A stretch of DNA of 64,000 nucleotides from [Scytonema hofmanni] UTEX 2349 (GTDB taxonomy: Bacteria > Cyanobacteriota > Cyanobacteriia > Cyanobacteriales > Nostocaceae). Position numbers and translations under genes: made by a program. Positions 33,829 through 42,628 of the stretch are shown here, in pieces. The stretch covers positions 781,744-845,743 of the forward strand of contig NZ_KK073769.1 in NCBI RefSeq assembly GCF_000582685.1. The letters run 5' to 3'. A model generated the notes under the pieces. That model saw nothing but the letters and a program-made list of their open reading frames with translations. It did not search any database and was not told where the DNA came from. Every line of letters begins with the position of its first letter. The stretch's first letter is position 1.

Positions 33829-34953
33829 TTACCCATTCCCACCCACGTTCGCAGGAGTTTGTAGAGGCGTTTCTGGTAGATTTGGCATTTCTGGCGGTAA
33901 AATGGGCTGTTGTTCAACTGAAACTGGTACATCCCCAGGATTGCTTTGTGTTTCGGTTGGAGAAGTTTCTGGTTGATTTGGTGTTTCCGAGGGAATTGAG
34001 GTTTGAGTAACTTCAGGTTGGCTTTTCTTTTCGGCAATTTGCAGCATTAGTTGCTCAACCTTATTAGCTTCTGGAAGGTTGCCTAATTCGCGGTATTCAT
34101 TGCGAGCGCGTTTAAATGCTGCATTAGCTTTGCTCATTTCGCCTTGATTGTAGAAAGTTACTCCCAAGTTGTAATAAGCTAAAGCATTCTTCGGATTTTG
34201 ACTAAGTGCTTGCTTGTAAGCAGTAACAGCCTCTGAAGCTTGACCAACACTTGCTAGCAGACTGCCCAGATTAGAGTAAGCGATCGCATTTTGAGGATTT
34301 AGCTTTATCGCTTGACGATAAGCGACGATCGCTTGGGGTATTTCATCTTGCTGTTGTAAGGCGATCGCTAAGTTAAAATATGCATTGGCATTACTACTAT
34401 CAAGATTTATTGCTTGCTGATATTCGGCGATCGCTTCTTTTAGCTCACCTTGTTCATAGAGTGCCAATCCCAAGTTATAATGTGCTGCAACCATTGTTGG
34501 TTCTATCACCAACGCTTGGCGATAAGCAGTAATTGCCGGTTCTTTTTGTCCTTGTTTTTGGAAGGCTAAAGCTAGGTTATAATAAGCCTCACCCAAATTA
34601 GGATTTATCCTAATCGCTTCTGCATACTCTTGCACTGCTGCTTCCAACCGATTTTGTTGTAAAAAAATATTACCCAAGTAATTGCGTGCCAGCCCCAAAT
34701 TTGGATCTCGCTGCAACGCTTGACGAAAGGCATATTCAGCACTCAATAAATCATTGCGGTTATAGCGCGTCACTCCCTGCTGGTAATAACTAGCTGCTTC
34801 TAAATCTTGAGTGACAACATTTTCCTGGGCAAGCACCTTGCTTCCTGGTAAAGTAAATGTTGATGTCATAAGCAGCAAAAACCCAGAAGAAGAAAGCAGC
34901 ACCATTTTGGAGGTGCAAACAAACCGCTGACAAAGTTGATATTTTTTAAACAT
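33829..34953 (-). CDS. exported TPR-repeat protein
   Basis: 374 residues from MFKKYQLCQRFVCTSKMVLL; 38 codons of open frame before it are repeat DNA. The N-terminus looks like a signal peptide cleaved around KVLAQEN. Eight or so TPR units cover residues about 55-310, for example AVQEYAEAIRINPNLGEAYY and AIVAYRQAIKLNPQNAIAY. The Pro/Glu/Thr-rich C-terminal tail (SETPNQPETSPTETQ) is low complexity. It is probably a periplasmic or lumenal scaffold; no partner can be named. Confidence 0.82.
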   Translation of the reverse strand: MFKKYQLCQRFVCTSKMVLLSSSGFLLLMTSTFTLPGSKVLAQENVVTQDLEAASYYQQGVTRYNRNDLLSAEYAFRQALQRDPNLGLARNYLGNIFLQQNRLEAAVQEYAEAIRINPNLGEAYYNLALAFQKQGQKEPAITAYRQALVIEPTMVAAHYNLGLALYEQGELKEAIAEYQQAINLDSSNANAYFNLAIALQQQDEIPQAIVAYRQAIKLNPQNAIAYSNLGSLLASVGQASEAVTAYKQALSQNPKNALAYYNLGVTFYNQGEMSKANAAFKRARNEYRELGNLPEANKVEQLMLQIAEKKSQPEVTQTSIPSETPNQPETSPTETQSNPGDVPVSVEQQPILPPEMPNLPETPLQTPANVGGNG

Positions 34954-35019
34954 GAATGGTATACCTGGACTTATTGTTAAAGGCTTATAAGTCAGAGTAC
35001 CCACCATCAAAGAGAAAAT

Positions 35020-35148
35020 TAACATCGGGCATGGGGCATCGGGCAATGGGCATGGGGCATGGGGCATGGGGCATCGTCCCTTTGTGAAATACGCGATCGC
35101 TTCTTTTTATTCCCATTGCCCATTGCCCATTGCCCAATGCCCAATTCC
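35020..35148. repeat. GGGCATGGGGCAT / CCCATTGCCCATTG repeats
   Basis: Inverted runs of the GGGCAT family on either side of about 35080 separate the TPR gene from queA. The queA 3' end abuts the repeat. Confidence 0.75.
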
Positions 35149-36357
35149 CTAATTTCTTGCTTCTGGCAAAATGAGCATTGCATCACCGAAGGAATAAAAG
35201 CGATATTGAGAAGCGATCGCTTGCTGATATATATTTAATAATCTTTCCCGACCAATTAAAGCACTCACCAGCATCAGTAAACTAGAACGTGGCAAATGAA
35301 AATTGGTAATTAAACCATCAACCACTTGCCATTCATAGCCTGGATAAATAAATAAGTCTGTCTTGCCGGAAAATGGCTGCAAATTGCCAGATTTAGCCGC
35401 TCCTTCTAAAGCACGCGTTACCGTTGTTCCCACAGCAATAATCCGACCGCCAGATGCTTTTGTAGCGCGAATTTGCTCTACTGTTTCCGGGGGGACTTGA
35501 ATAAATTCTTCATGCATTTTGTGAGTAATAACATTCTCCACTTCCACCGGGCGAAAGGTACCCACGCCTACATGCAAAGTTATAAAAGCTTGATTAATGC
35601 CGCGATCGCGCAAGCGCTGCAATAATTCCGGTGTAAAATGTAGCCCAGCTGTCGGAGCTGCGATCGCTCCTGGATGTTGAGCATAAACTGTTTGATATTG
35701 TTCGCTTTGGGCTTTGGATTGTGTGATGTAAGGTGGCAAAGGTACTTCACCATACACATCCAACAATTCCACTAAAGAAACTCCCTCCGGCAAATCAAAT
35801 TGCAACAGACGTCCCCCAGTTGCTTCATCCGTCTCCAGAACTGTAGCAGTCAGGGAAGAGGAGATGGGGATGGGGGGAGGGGGGGAGGATGAGGAAGAAA
35901 TTTCTCCTTGTCCCCCTTGTCCCCCTTGTCCCCCCACTCCTCCACTCCCCCACTCCTCCAATCCCCTTGCTGCAAAAATAATCTCTGCACCCACTTTGAA
36001 GCGTTTTCCAGGCTTGACTAAAGCTAACCAACAGTTGTGGTGTCGTTCTTCTAACAACAATACTTCTATTTCTGCGCCAGTGGATTTATGACCATATAAC
36101 CGCGCTGGCAGAACCCGCGTATTATTCATAACCAGCAGATCCCCTGAGTGTAATAGCTCCGGTAAATCACGAAATATGTGGTCTAAAGGTGCTGAATATT
36201 TGCCTGTGTTAGGAGAATTTACTAATAAAAGCCGGGAGGTATCTCTAGGAAGTGCTGGATTTTGAGCAATCAGTTCTTGAGGTAATTCATAATCATACCC
36301 AGCTAATGAACGATCTAAGTCAATGTTTTGTACTTCCTGGCTAAAAGTTGAATTCAT
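35149..36357 (-). CDS. queA: S-adenosylmethionine:tRNA ribosyltransferase-isomerase
   Basis: 402 residues from MNSTFSQEVQNIDLDRSLAG (9 codons inside the first ATG). It transfers ribose from SAM to 7-aminomethyl-7-deazaguanine in tRNA, making epoxyqueuosine. Typical segments are YDYELPQELIAQNPALPRD, LVMNNTRVLPARLYG, APTAGLHFTPELL and LITNFHLPRSSLLMLV. Family members usually have about 340-370 residues; the excess is an in-frame insert (about residues 131-166, GLEEWGSGGVGGQGGQGGQG then a Ser/Pro run) encoded by low-complexity DNA at 35858..35965. Active-site regions lie outside it, so the protein is probably functional. Confidence 0.93.
   Translation of the reverse strand: MNSTFSQEVQNIDLDRSLAGYDYELPQELIAQNPALPRDTSRLLLVNSPNTGKYSAPLDHIFRDLPELLHSGDLLVMNNTRVLPARLYGHKSTGAEIEVLLLEERHHNCWLALVKPGKRFKVGAEIIFAARGLEEWGSGGVGGQGGQGGQGEISSSSSPPPPIPISSSLTATVLETDEATGGRLLQFDLPEGVSLVELLDVYGEVPLPPYITQSKAQSEQYQTVYAQHPGAIAAPTAGLHFTPELLQRLRDRGINQAFITLHVGVGTFRPVEVENVITHKMHEEFIQVPPETVEQIRATKASGGRIIAVGTTVTRALEGAAKSGNLQPFSGKTDLFIYPGYEWQVVDGLITNFHLPRSSLLMLVSALIGRERLLNIYQQAIASQYRFYSFGDAMLILPEARN
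35858..35965. repeat. in-frame low-complexity insert in queA
   Basis: On the plus strand GATGGGGATGGGGGGAGGGG, then three CCCCCTTGT units, then CCACTCCTCCACTCCCCCAC. The last segment is the same motif as at the edge of the helicase insert (13085..13105). Confidence 0.85.
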
Positions 36358-36488
36358 ATTGCTTACTGCGGGTATGAGGTGCATCTATCTAAAGATAGTT
36401 TTATTTTATTAAAAGCGATCGCTTAATTTCGTCCCTAAATTTTACGATGGATACTATTGAGTAACACCTAAACAAGAATATAAAAATT

Positions 36489-36526
36489 GGGTAAACCTCC
36501 CCATCGAAAAACGGGGGCTTTTACCC
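36489..36526. promoter_or_regulatory. hairpin upstream of conserved gene
   Basis: GGGTAAACCTCCCC with GGGGGCTTTTACCC, loop ATCGAAAAAC. It lies in the leader region of the gene at 36592, between the divergent queA and that gene. Role unknown. Confidence 0.45.
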
Positions 36527-36591
36527 TAGCCAACAGTCCGGTCATCTATAAATATAGAAGTATATGATTGGCTTTGATCCCAAGCACCAAG

Positions 36592-36981
36592 ATGGAATAT
36601 TTGTATTACCTGGCAAATGCCAGTTTAACTCTAAGGGTGGTTCAGCACCTGCACGGCAGACCCCAGACACCTGTTTCATTCGTTACCGTCATTCATCAGA
36701 TTGATGGCTGGGTGGTTAGGGTAAAACTAAAAGGTAATGTTACACCTCAAGAAGATGGCGATTTTCGAGCTTTCTTCAGTGAGTTAGGAATTAGTTACGA
36801 CCCACCAATGCGAGTGCAAATGGCGCTTTGGAGTTTGGAAGCAGGGCAGTGTCCTGTTGATGTGATGCGTCGCTATCAGGTAGCAATAGTTTCTCATGGA
36901 AACCCAGAGAAAGAAGAAATTGAAGCGTTTAGACAACAGTTTGTCCGGGGACTGGGCTACTGTCCAGAAACGTTAGCGTAA
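36592..36981 (+). CDS. conserved cyanobacterial-type protein of unknown function
   Basis: 129 residues from MEYLYYLANASLTLRVVQHL; a TTG eight codons earlier is less likely because the ATG is well placed. No known domain recognised. The protein is well structured (VTVIHQIDGWVVRVKLKG, then ALWSLEAGQCPVDVMRRYQV), with an apparent beta strand region and helices and a Cys near residue 94. No membrane segments. It stands alone and is probably a genuine conserved gene. Confidence 0.7.
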   Translation: MEYLYYLANASLTLRVVQHLHGRPQTPVSFVTVIHQIDGWVVRVKLKGNVTPQEDGDFRAFFSELGISYDPPMRVQMALWSLEAGQCPVDVMRRYQVAIVSHGNPEKEEIEAFRQQFVRGLGYCPETLA

Positions 36982-37016
36982 TTCCATATTACTAAATTAA
37001 TATTGCAAATAATTGT

Positions 37017-37050
37017 GGCTAATAGCTGCTTGTGGGAAAAGCTATTAGCC
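37017..37050 (+). terminator. GGCTAATAGCT hairpin
   Basis: GGCTAATAGCT with AGCTATTAGCC 36 bases after the stop of the upstream gene. It is the inner stem of the 8371..8490 repeat without its side arms. A terminator function is possible. Confidence 0.5.
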
Positions 37051-37060
37051 ATTAGTTATT

Positions 37061-37154
37061 AGACATCGACCGCTATGCTTATGATGCGTTACCACAAAGC
37101 CAAGAGACGTAGCACTGCTACGTCTCTACATTGATTTTCAATTTCGCGTGTCTA
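37061..37154. mobile_element. MITE family B, copy 4
   Basis: TAGACATCG to GTGTCTA, containing GATGCGTTACCACAAAGCC and the GAGACGTAGCA hairpin at 37102..37129. It is inserted just downstream of the convergent yraN stop. Confidence 0.6.
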
Positions 37155-37161
37155 TTGTGAT

Positions 37162-37638
37162 TTAGCTATTTAAATCGAAAGCTGCGGGAATGTATTCTTG
37201 CAACGTTAAGTGATATACTCCATTTGAGGAATTAGCTAAAACTTCAGAGCTAGCCATAACCGAATCCGGCAATTTTTTTGAGATTCGCTGACAGTGTACT
37301 ATAGCAACATCAAATCGGCAAGCATAATCCGCTCTCTCAGGATACTCTGATAAAAATATCTGCGCTGTACGCCAAAGTTTTGCTTGCTTTTGTCGAGTGA
37401 TAGCGCTTCTTCCCCCTGCATCCCAATTACCAGAACTGCGAGTTTTGACTTCAATAAATGCCAGCATCAAGTTATCTGCTTTCCCGTTCTCAAATTGGGC
37501 AATGATGTCAATTTCTCCCCAACGACAAGAAAAGCGACGATGGAGAACGATCCAACTATTGGATTGTAACCATTGCGCTACTAAGTCTTCTCCTAAAGTA
37601 CCGATATCGGGATAATGAGATGAAGGAAGATTCGCCAT
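37162..37638 (-). CDS. yraN: YraN family (UPF0102) nuclease-like protein
   Basis: 158 residues. The pattern IGTLGEDLVAQWLQSNSW, then FSCRWGEIDIIAQ, then AFIEVKTRSSGNWDAGGRSA is that of UPF0102, a PD-(D/E)XK nuclease-fold family related to Holliday junction resolvases. The Asp of GEIDII and Glu/Lys of EVKTR are the presumed catalytic residues. Biological role unknown. It is divergent from the pentapeptide gene, and the two overlap unless that gene starts at 37653. Confidence 0.88.
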   Translation of the reverse strand: MANLPSSHYPDIGTLGEDLVAQWLQSNSWIVLHRRFSCRWGEIDIIAQFENGKADNLMLAFIEVKTRSSGNWDAGGRSAITRQKQAKLWRTAQIFLSEYPERADYACRFDVAIVHCQRISKKLPDSVMASSEVLANSSNGVYHLTLQEYIPAAFDLNS

Positions 37639-37652
37639 TGGTTAAAAATAGC

Positions 37653-38225
37653 ATGAATTCTATAAGTAGCGATCGCATAACAATTGCTTTTACCAAATCT
37701 CCAACTCAGCTAGGGTTGCAGGGTAAAACACTAAATCACATTTGGGCAAGCATACTCAGTTTATTGCTTTGGCTATCAGTTTCCATCACGGCATGTTTCT
37801 ATTTTGTGCCAAACGCTTTGGCGCTAGAATATAACAAAGAAATTCTGATCCAAGCTGATTTCTCAAAACGTGATTTAACAGATTCTAGCTTTACTAAAGC
37901 TAATCTGCGCTATAGCAACTTTAACCATTCTAATTTACGCGGTGTCAGCTTTTTTGCGGCAAATCTAGAGTCGGTAAATTTAGAGGGTGCCGATCTCACA
38001 AATGCGACTCTAGACTCAGCTCGTTTGATAAAAGCGAATTTGACAAATGCGGTATTAGAAGGTGCGTTTGCCGCTAACGCTAAATTTGATGGTGCGATTA
38101 TTGACGGGGCAGATTTTACTGATGTACTGCTGCGTCGGGATGAGCAAAACAAACTTTGCAAAATTGCCAAAGGTACAAATCCCACAACGGGACGGAATAC
38201 CCGCGATACTTTGTTTTGTTCGTAA
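37653..38225 (+). CDS. pentapeptide-repeat protein, probably thylakoid-lumenal
   Basis: 190 residues from MNSISSDRITIAFTKSPTQL (an ATG at 37620 would overlap yraN). A hydrophobic segment (ASILSLLLWLSVSITACFYF) followed by NALALE looks like a signal peptide. Residues about 75-165 are pentapeptide repeats of the A(D/N)LXX type (ADLTNATLDSARLIKANLTN), which fold as a right-handed quadrilateral beta-helix. The C-terminus (CKIAKGTNPTTGRNTRDTL) resembles lumenal pentapeptide proteins conserved from cyanobacteria to chloroplasts. Location is inferred; function is unknown. Confidence 0.8.
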   Translation: MNSISSDRITIAFTKSPTQLGLQGKTLNHIWASILSLLLWLSVSITACFYFVPNALALEYNKEILIQADFSKRDLTDSSFTKANLRYSNFNHSNLRGVSFFAANLESVNLEGADLTNATLDSARLIKANLTNAVLEGAFAANAKFDGAIIDGADFTDVLLRRDEQNKLCKIAKGTNPTTGRNTRDTLFCS

Positions 38226-38368
38226 ACAAAGTTAATAGTAACGTGCGTCGTGAGGGTCAAGTGATCCTCACATTACTTTTAGGACACAAGTTTCAACAAA
38301 AGTCTAACTTAGTTTTCCGCCACTTTGACAACAGTAAAGTGTATGGGAAACACCGCTTCTAAAAATCT

Positions 38369-38599
38369 ATGCAAATCTATCCCTTAAGAAAATCTGCACA
38401 AACCGAACTTAACGGTTTATGTTCTGCCCTCTTACAAACTTTGGCGGGACGGAAACCGACCCCGCCAAGTTTGCGCTATATCAAGTGTCTTACAACTTGC
38501 TCAATCGAGCTTGACCTGATACTCCCAGTTAGAGACCATCAATGGTGGTTGATGAAGGACGGTATTGTATTATATTTTTTGAAGATTAGTTCGTGTTAA
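38369..38599 (+). CDS. possible small protein of unknown function
   Basis: 76 residues (MQIYPLRKSAQTELNGLCSA to the end). The composition is protein-like (SIELDLILPVRDHQWWLMKD), but there is no recognised family and no clear ribosome binding site. A strong inverted repeat (TTGGCGGGACGG with CCGACCCCGCCAA, about 38442..38473) lies inside the frame, so the reading frame may be incidental. Confidence 0.35.
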   Translation: MQIYPLRKSAQTELNGLCSALLQTLAGRKPTPPSLRYIKCLTTCSIELDLILPVRDHQWWLMKDGIVLYFLKISSC

Positions 38600-38874
38600 G
38601 TGTTTGTTTGATTTTCACACCAACTAAGCTTTGACAACTCGCACTAATCAGGCGCAGTCTTATTATATCGCACTCATCCTAATTTACACAGAATTAGCTC
38701 TTTTAATTCTAGATAATTCTATGTATTAGGAACGCAGCAAACAGCCCTGCATTCTTAGCTGTCTTTTTCCGGTACAGTGGCTTTTTGTCAAATATCCAGG
38801 GATAGATATTTAAAACAACTTCTTGTTAAGTTTTATGACAATTGAGGTAGGTGTGTGTTAGCTTACACAAAACT
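38600..38874. other. intergenic region
   Basis: AT-rich, between a possible small gene and the convergent 38875..39111 gene. No repeat or hairpin stands out. Confidence 0.4.
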
Positions 38875-39111
38875 TTAAACTACAGCTTCTTTTTTCTGAC
38901 AATCAAAAACTACCATCAAGGTGATGTCAGGTGTTAGTTGGCGTAAAAGCCGCAAATGACCTTCTGCATCAGACCGATTGCGGAATCGAGCGACAATCTC
39001 CTGTTGCGTATCTGGAAGCAAACGAGCAACAGCCCAAGAACTAAGACGCTTTTTGTAAGCGATCGCACCAGAAGAAGAGACGGAATCGCTGCAATCTGTA
39101 TTTTGTAGCAT
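38875..39111 (-). CDS. small conserved protein of unknown function
   Basis: 78 residues. The core LSSWAVARLLPDTQQEIVAR, then FRNRSDAEGHLRLLRQLTPD and ITLMVVFDCQ reads as a compact alpha/beta protein. I recognise no named domain; the style is of a small Nostocales-type hypothetical protein. The following gap to 39418 contains a possible hairpin region at 39130..39190 but no gene. Confidence 0.6.
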   Translation of the reverse strand: MLQNTDCSDSVSSSGAIAYKKRLSSWAVARLLPDTQQEIVARFRNRSDAEGHLRLLRQLTPDITLMVVFDCQKKEAVV

Positions 39112-39418
39112 GATATATGTTATCCTTTTGTGTTGGAGCCAAGGGCGTTAGTAAGTCTCTTGGCGGGGATGGACTAACGCCTTTTTAAATGATGCTCCCA
39201 CTTGGATATCACAGTAATTCTAGATTGTCAACGGCACCCTCGCCACTTTAATAATTGATGAAAGCGAGAATTTTTACAACCAGGTGCGACTTTCAATTAC
39301 TTAAGTAAGTCAACGTTCATTAAATATAAAACCTGCGTAGGGTAGGCTATAGTAAGCCGTAACACACCCTACATTCTCACAATGACAATTAAGAGCGTTT
39401 TGTTCAGCAACGCTCTGA

Positions 39419-39769
39419 TTACCAATTTTTACCTAGCAAAGATTCAAATTCAGATTGTAAAGCTTTGATATCAGCAATTCTTGCCACTAGTAAATTATCA
39501 GTGCCGGCATCAGTTAAACGTGATTTCCAGTAGCCAATACTGTCTGAATTGTTCAACCAAAACTGAATCACCGTATCTACGACTTGATCCAAGTCCCAAT
39601 TCCATTTAGGCGGAACTGGTTCTACAGACTCGATCAATGCATCAAGAGTACATTTATGCGTTCCTATGTATTCTACCCCTTGATGTTGCGGTTTTTGGCA
39701 AATGTGCTCTTGATGATTAAAAAATTGCAAAACAGGAGATACACCTACAATATCAAAAGAGTACTTCAT
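39419..39769 (-). CDS. conserved protein of unknown function
   Basis: 116 residues starting MKYSFDIVGVSPVLQFFNHQ. Features: a possible zinc- or metal-ligating set (HQEHICQKPQHQGVEYIGTH), then WNWDLDQVVDTVIQFWLNNS and a C-terminal helix (ALQSEFESLLGKNW). I do not recognise a named family. The length, codon use and coherent composition support a real gene. It is divergent from the EamA transporter gene. Confidence 0.6.
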   Translation of the reverse strand: MKYSFDIVGVSPVLQFFNHQEHICQKPQHQGVEYIGTHKCTLDALIESVEPVPPKWNWDLDQVVDTVIQFWLNNSDSIGYWKSRLTDAGTDNLLVARIADIKALQSEFESLLGKNW

Positions 39770-39957
39770 TGCAGTTGTCCCGGTTAATTTTTTCTTATTT
39801 TTACTTCTATAAAATATTATGCCTGAAAAATGCTAAATATTTACCTATATCTTAGGTATTAAAATCAGCAATTAATTAGCACTTAAAGGTGATGAGTGCT
39901 AATGTTGAGAAAAAGATTTCAGGTATTATTAAATAGTTTTAAGCATTAAACAAAGGG

Positions 39958-40893
39958 GTGCAGATTATTTTTAATATTTTTTTAAATATCCCACTCACAG
40001 ATTTTAAAGGTGAAGTAGCGGCTTTGTTAGCGGCTGGTTTGTGGGCTGTAGCTTCGGTAGTGTATGGGCATTTGGGACAACGTATTCCCCCACTGCAACT
40101 GAACTTACTTAAAGGGATAATTGCGATCGCTTTACTGACAATCACTATTTGTGTGCGGAGAGAATTTTTCCCAATCTTGACAATTGTTCCCCTAAGTCTT
40201 TTATTACTCAGCGGCATTATTGGTATTGGTTTGGGCGATTTAGCGTTTCTTGCGGCGATAAATTCTTTCGGTCCGCGTCGTACCTTACTCATGGGAACTC
40301 TTGCACCACCAATGACGGCAATCATCGCGCAGATTTTTCTTCAAGAAAAGCTGAATGTGAATGCTTGGTGCGGCATTTTGCTTACTGTTGTGGGAGTTGC
40401 TTGGGTAGTGACTGAAAGATTGCCGGATACAAGCAGTAATTCTTCAACGCAACTATTAAGAGGAATCGGCTTTGGACTATTAGCAGCGATCGCTAATGCA
40501 ATTGGAGGTGTTCTTTCTCGTGCAGCACTTGCAAATTCGAGCATTCCACCTTTGTGGGCATCTTTGTTTCGGTTGATTGCAGGGGTGTTGATTCTCTTAC
40601 CGTTAGTATGGTTATCTTGGCGTCGGGGTAGGATAATTTTGTCGGAGTTGCAATCAACGCGAGTAATTTTGGCAACTTGTTTTGCTGCCTTTTGCGGAAC
40701 TTATTTAGGTATTTGGTTGCAGCAGACGGCAATTAAATTTACCGCAGCGGGAATTGCTTTAACTTTATTGCAGACTAGTCCACTGTTTATCATGGTAGGT
40801 GCGATTTGCATCGGTGAAAAAGTCAGCTTTCGGGCGATCGCTGGTGTGGTCATTGCGATCGCTGGAATTGGATTATTGTTTTATTTGCGCTAA
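39958..40893 (+). CDS. EamA/DMT family transporter
   Basis: 311 residues with a GTG start preceded by AAACAAAGGG. Ten membrane segments in two homologous EamA halves (first about 20-140, second about 165-305). Typical segments are AALLAAGLWAVASVVYGHLG, ISEK-like ILLTVVGVAWVVTE and TLLQTSPLFIMVGAICIGE. These are drug/metabolite-type exporters in the cytoplasmic membrane; the substrate is unknown. It is convergent with the PhyH-type gene. Confidence 0.85.
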   Translation: MQIIFNIFLNIPLTDFKGEVAALLAAGLWAVASVVYGHLGQRIPPLQLNLLKGIIAIALLTITICVRREFFPILTIVPLSLLLLSGIIGIGLGDLAFLAAINSFGPRRTLLMGTLAPPMTAIIAQIFLQEKLNVNAWCGILLTVVGVAWVVTERLPDTSSNSSTQLLRGIGFGLLAAIANAIGGVLSRAALANSSIPPLWASLFRLIAGVLILLPLVWLSWRRGRIILSELQSTRVILATCFAAFCGTYLGIWLQQTAIKFTAAGIALTLLQTSPLFIMVGAICIGEKVSFRAIAGVVIAIAGIGLLFYLR

Positions 40894-40922
40894 TTAGAGA
40901 AAGGGAACACAGTCTTTGTCAT

Positions 40923-41819
40923 TCAAATCTTATCATCTTGTTGCCAAAGCACACAATTTTTTTGAGTTTTGGAAAGATTATTCACAAGTAATAGTAAATT
41001 TTTTTTAGGCAGAGATAATGTGTTGTAGAATGGCTGTCTTGGTTGTCTAGATGTATAATCAAAAAACACAGCGAATCTATCATTAGCTACAGGTATCTTT
41101 CCTCGATGGAAGATGCTAGCAGTACCAGCGAAAATTACTGTACCAGAAAGTCCTGTGCATGATTTCCAATAGGATGGAGATAATGCTTGTTGCATAATTT
41201 CGTCTGTTATGTAGCGAGGGCGATATTTTAAAGACCGAGCGATTGTTGAGGTTAAAGACTGGGGAATATATTGAAAAGGACCTCCATCTTCATTGACATC
41301 ATTTAAATAAACAATAATTTTCAGGACTTTTTTATCTTCCAAATCTACATGCCACAGTCTTGACTTTATCGCCACTTCATTGGCGATATCTCTGCGAAAA
41401 AATACGCCTTGATAGGCTGCTGGTAAGCCAAGATAATTTTCGACAATATTAAGTAAACGTTGTTCAAGTCCCCACAAGAAAATCTCTGGATGCTCCATCA
41501 GTTGTTCAGGACTAGCATGAACAACAAACTCGTCTTTTTGACCAGAAATACTTTTTGGTATTTCTGACATCAGCTTTTTGGCAACCTCGAAAAAACGAGG
41601 ATTAGAAGGAATTCCTAAAGCTGATAATGAAGTAATTACTACTCCATCACGTTTAATAGTCTCGACTAAAGTGCGATCGCTTGCTGAAAGAACAGGTAAA
41701 TTGACAAGATGTTTGTTCAGCGCTCTCTGATAAAAAATCTCAGATTGAGCTTGCACAAATGGTATTTCCGTTAACTTCCTTATTATTCTATTACGTGCTT
41801 TTTGAACCAATACGTACAT
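40923..41819 (-). CDS. PhyH-type Fe(II)/2-oxoglutarate dioxygenase
   Basis: 298 residues. LWHVDLEDKKVLKIIVYLND supplies the H-x-D metal ligands near residue 160, with DGGPFQYIPQS following, and ASIFHRGKIPVANDRFAVFF supplies the distal His and the Arg that would bind 2-oxoglutarate. This is the phytanoyl-CoA dioxygenase-like pattern; substrates range from lipids to peptides and natural products. It is co-directional with the HlyD/exporter genes but separated from them by 809 bases, so a link with the peptides is only a possibility. Confidence 0.75.
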   Translation of the reverse strand: MYVLVQKARNRIIRKLTEIPFVQAQSEIFYQRALNKHLVNLPVLSASDRTLVETIKRDGVVITSLSALGIPSNPRFFEVAKKLMSEIPKSISGQKDEFVVHASPEQLMEHPEIFLWGLEQRLLNIVENYLGLPAAYQGVFFRRDIANEVAIKSRLWHVDLEDKKVLKIIVYLNDVNEDGGPFQYIPQSLTSTIARSLKYRPRYITDEIMQQALSPSYWKSCTGLSGTVIFAGTASIFHRGKIPVANDRFAVFFDYTSRQPRQPFYNTLSLPKKNLLLLVNNLSKTQKNCVLWQQDDKI

Positions 41820-42628
41820 GAAAGTAACCCTCTTGATTATACAAAATTTTATATTTATAATTTTTGTATAAATAAATACAAAAATTATAAATATAAAAAT
41901 ATTTAATTATTGGCAAATGCAAGCTTGATATTCTCTAAGCATTGATATTTACTCAGTCTTGACTCATAATTGCTTTACAAAAAAATCTACTTCCAATATT
42001 TTATTAAGTATTAAGGCTTCACTCCGGCTAATAATGGATACACTTATATTGTAAGGTAATATTAGAACGAGTATCAAGTGGATTAACCTACTAAATCAAG
42101 AAAAGGTGCGATTTTTTATCTTTCTCCTATAAAAAATTATCGGAGCTATGATGAAGTCATTAGAAACTATTTACACAGCGATAATTTCCGTCCAGCGTCG
42201 GTTTTTAGGAGAAAAAACATGTTAATTGGCATGATATTTTTCTCGATAATTAAATTCAGGTAGATTCTGCTCAGATAAAAGCTTATTAATTTGTCCGAAA
42301 AGTCATCTGCAAAAGTCTAAAATATTATTCTTTTTGCTTTGAATGTGCTTATATGATGAAAAATTATAAGCAGAAACACGAAAAGTGTCCAATTATTTAT
42401 CTATACTTTTAGAAAAATTTAAAATTCCTTTATAAAATCTAGGAATGCATTACGGTAACTTTATAAATCAATCCCCTTGGCGTTACTCCCTTCCCGCTAG
42501 AAGATTACCTATAATGTAGAAAAAGGTATTATATAAGTGCGATCGGGGTAGCATTGTGGGTGAATATGTGAGAAATAGAACATTTCAACTATGCGATCGC
42601 TATGATCCGAATAGTGCAAGATATAAAA
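41820..42628. other. long AT-rich intergenic region
   Basis: 809 bases without a clear gene. A 25-codon frame (42148..42225, MMKSLETIYTAIISVQRRFL then GEKTC) has GGAG four bases before its first ATG and might be a small peptide, but no family is recognised. HIP1 sites occur near 42540 and 42595. Confidence 0.4.

Noticed and set aside
33664..33864. Open frame with repeated GIGHWAL residues
   Set aside because: It is a translation of the GGGCATT tandem array.
42148..42225. 25-codon frame with GGAG before ATG in the gap after the HlyD gene
   Set aside because: Too short to judge and no Gly-Gly leader or family resemblance; kept only as a note.
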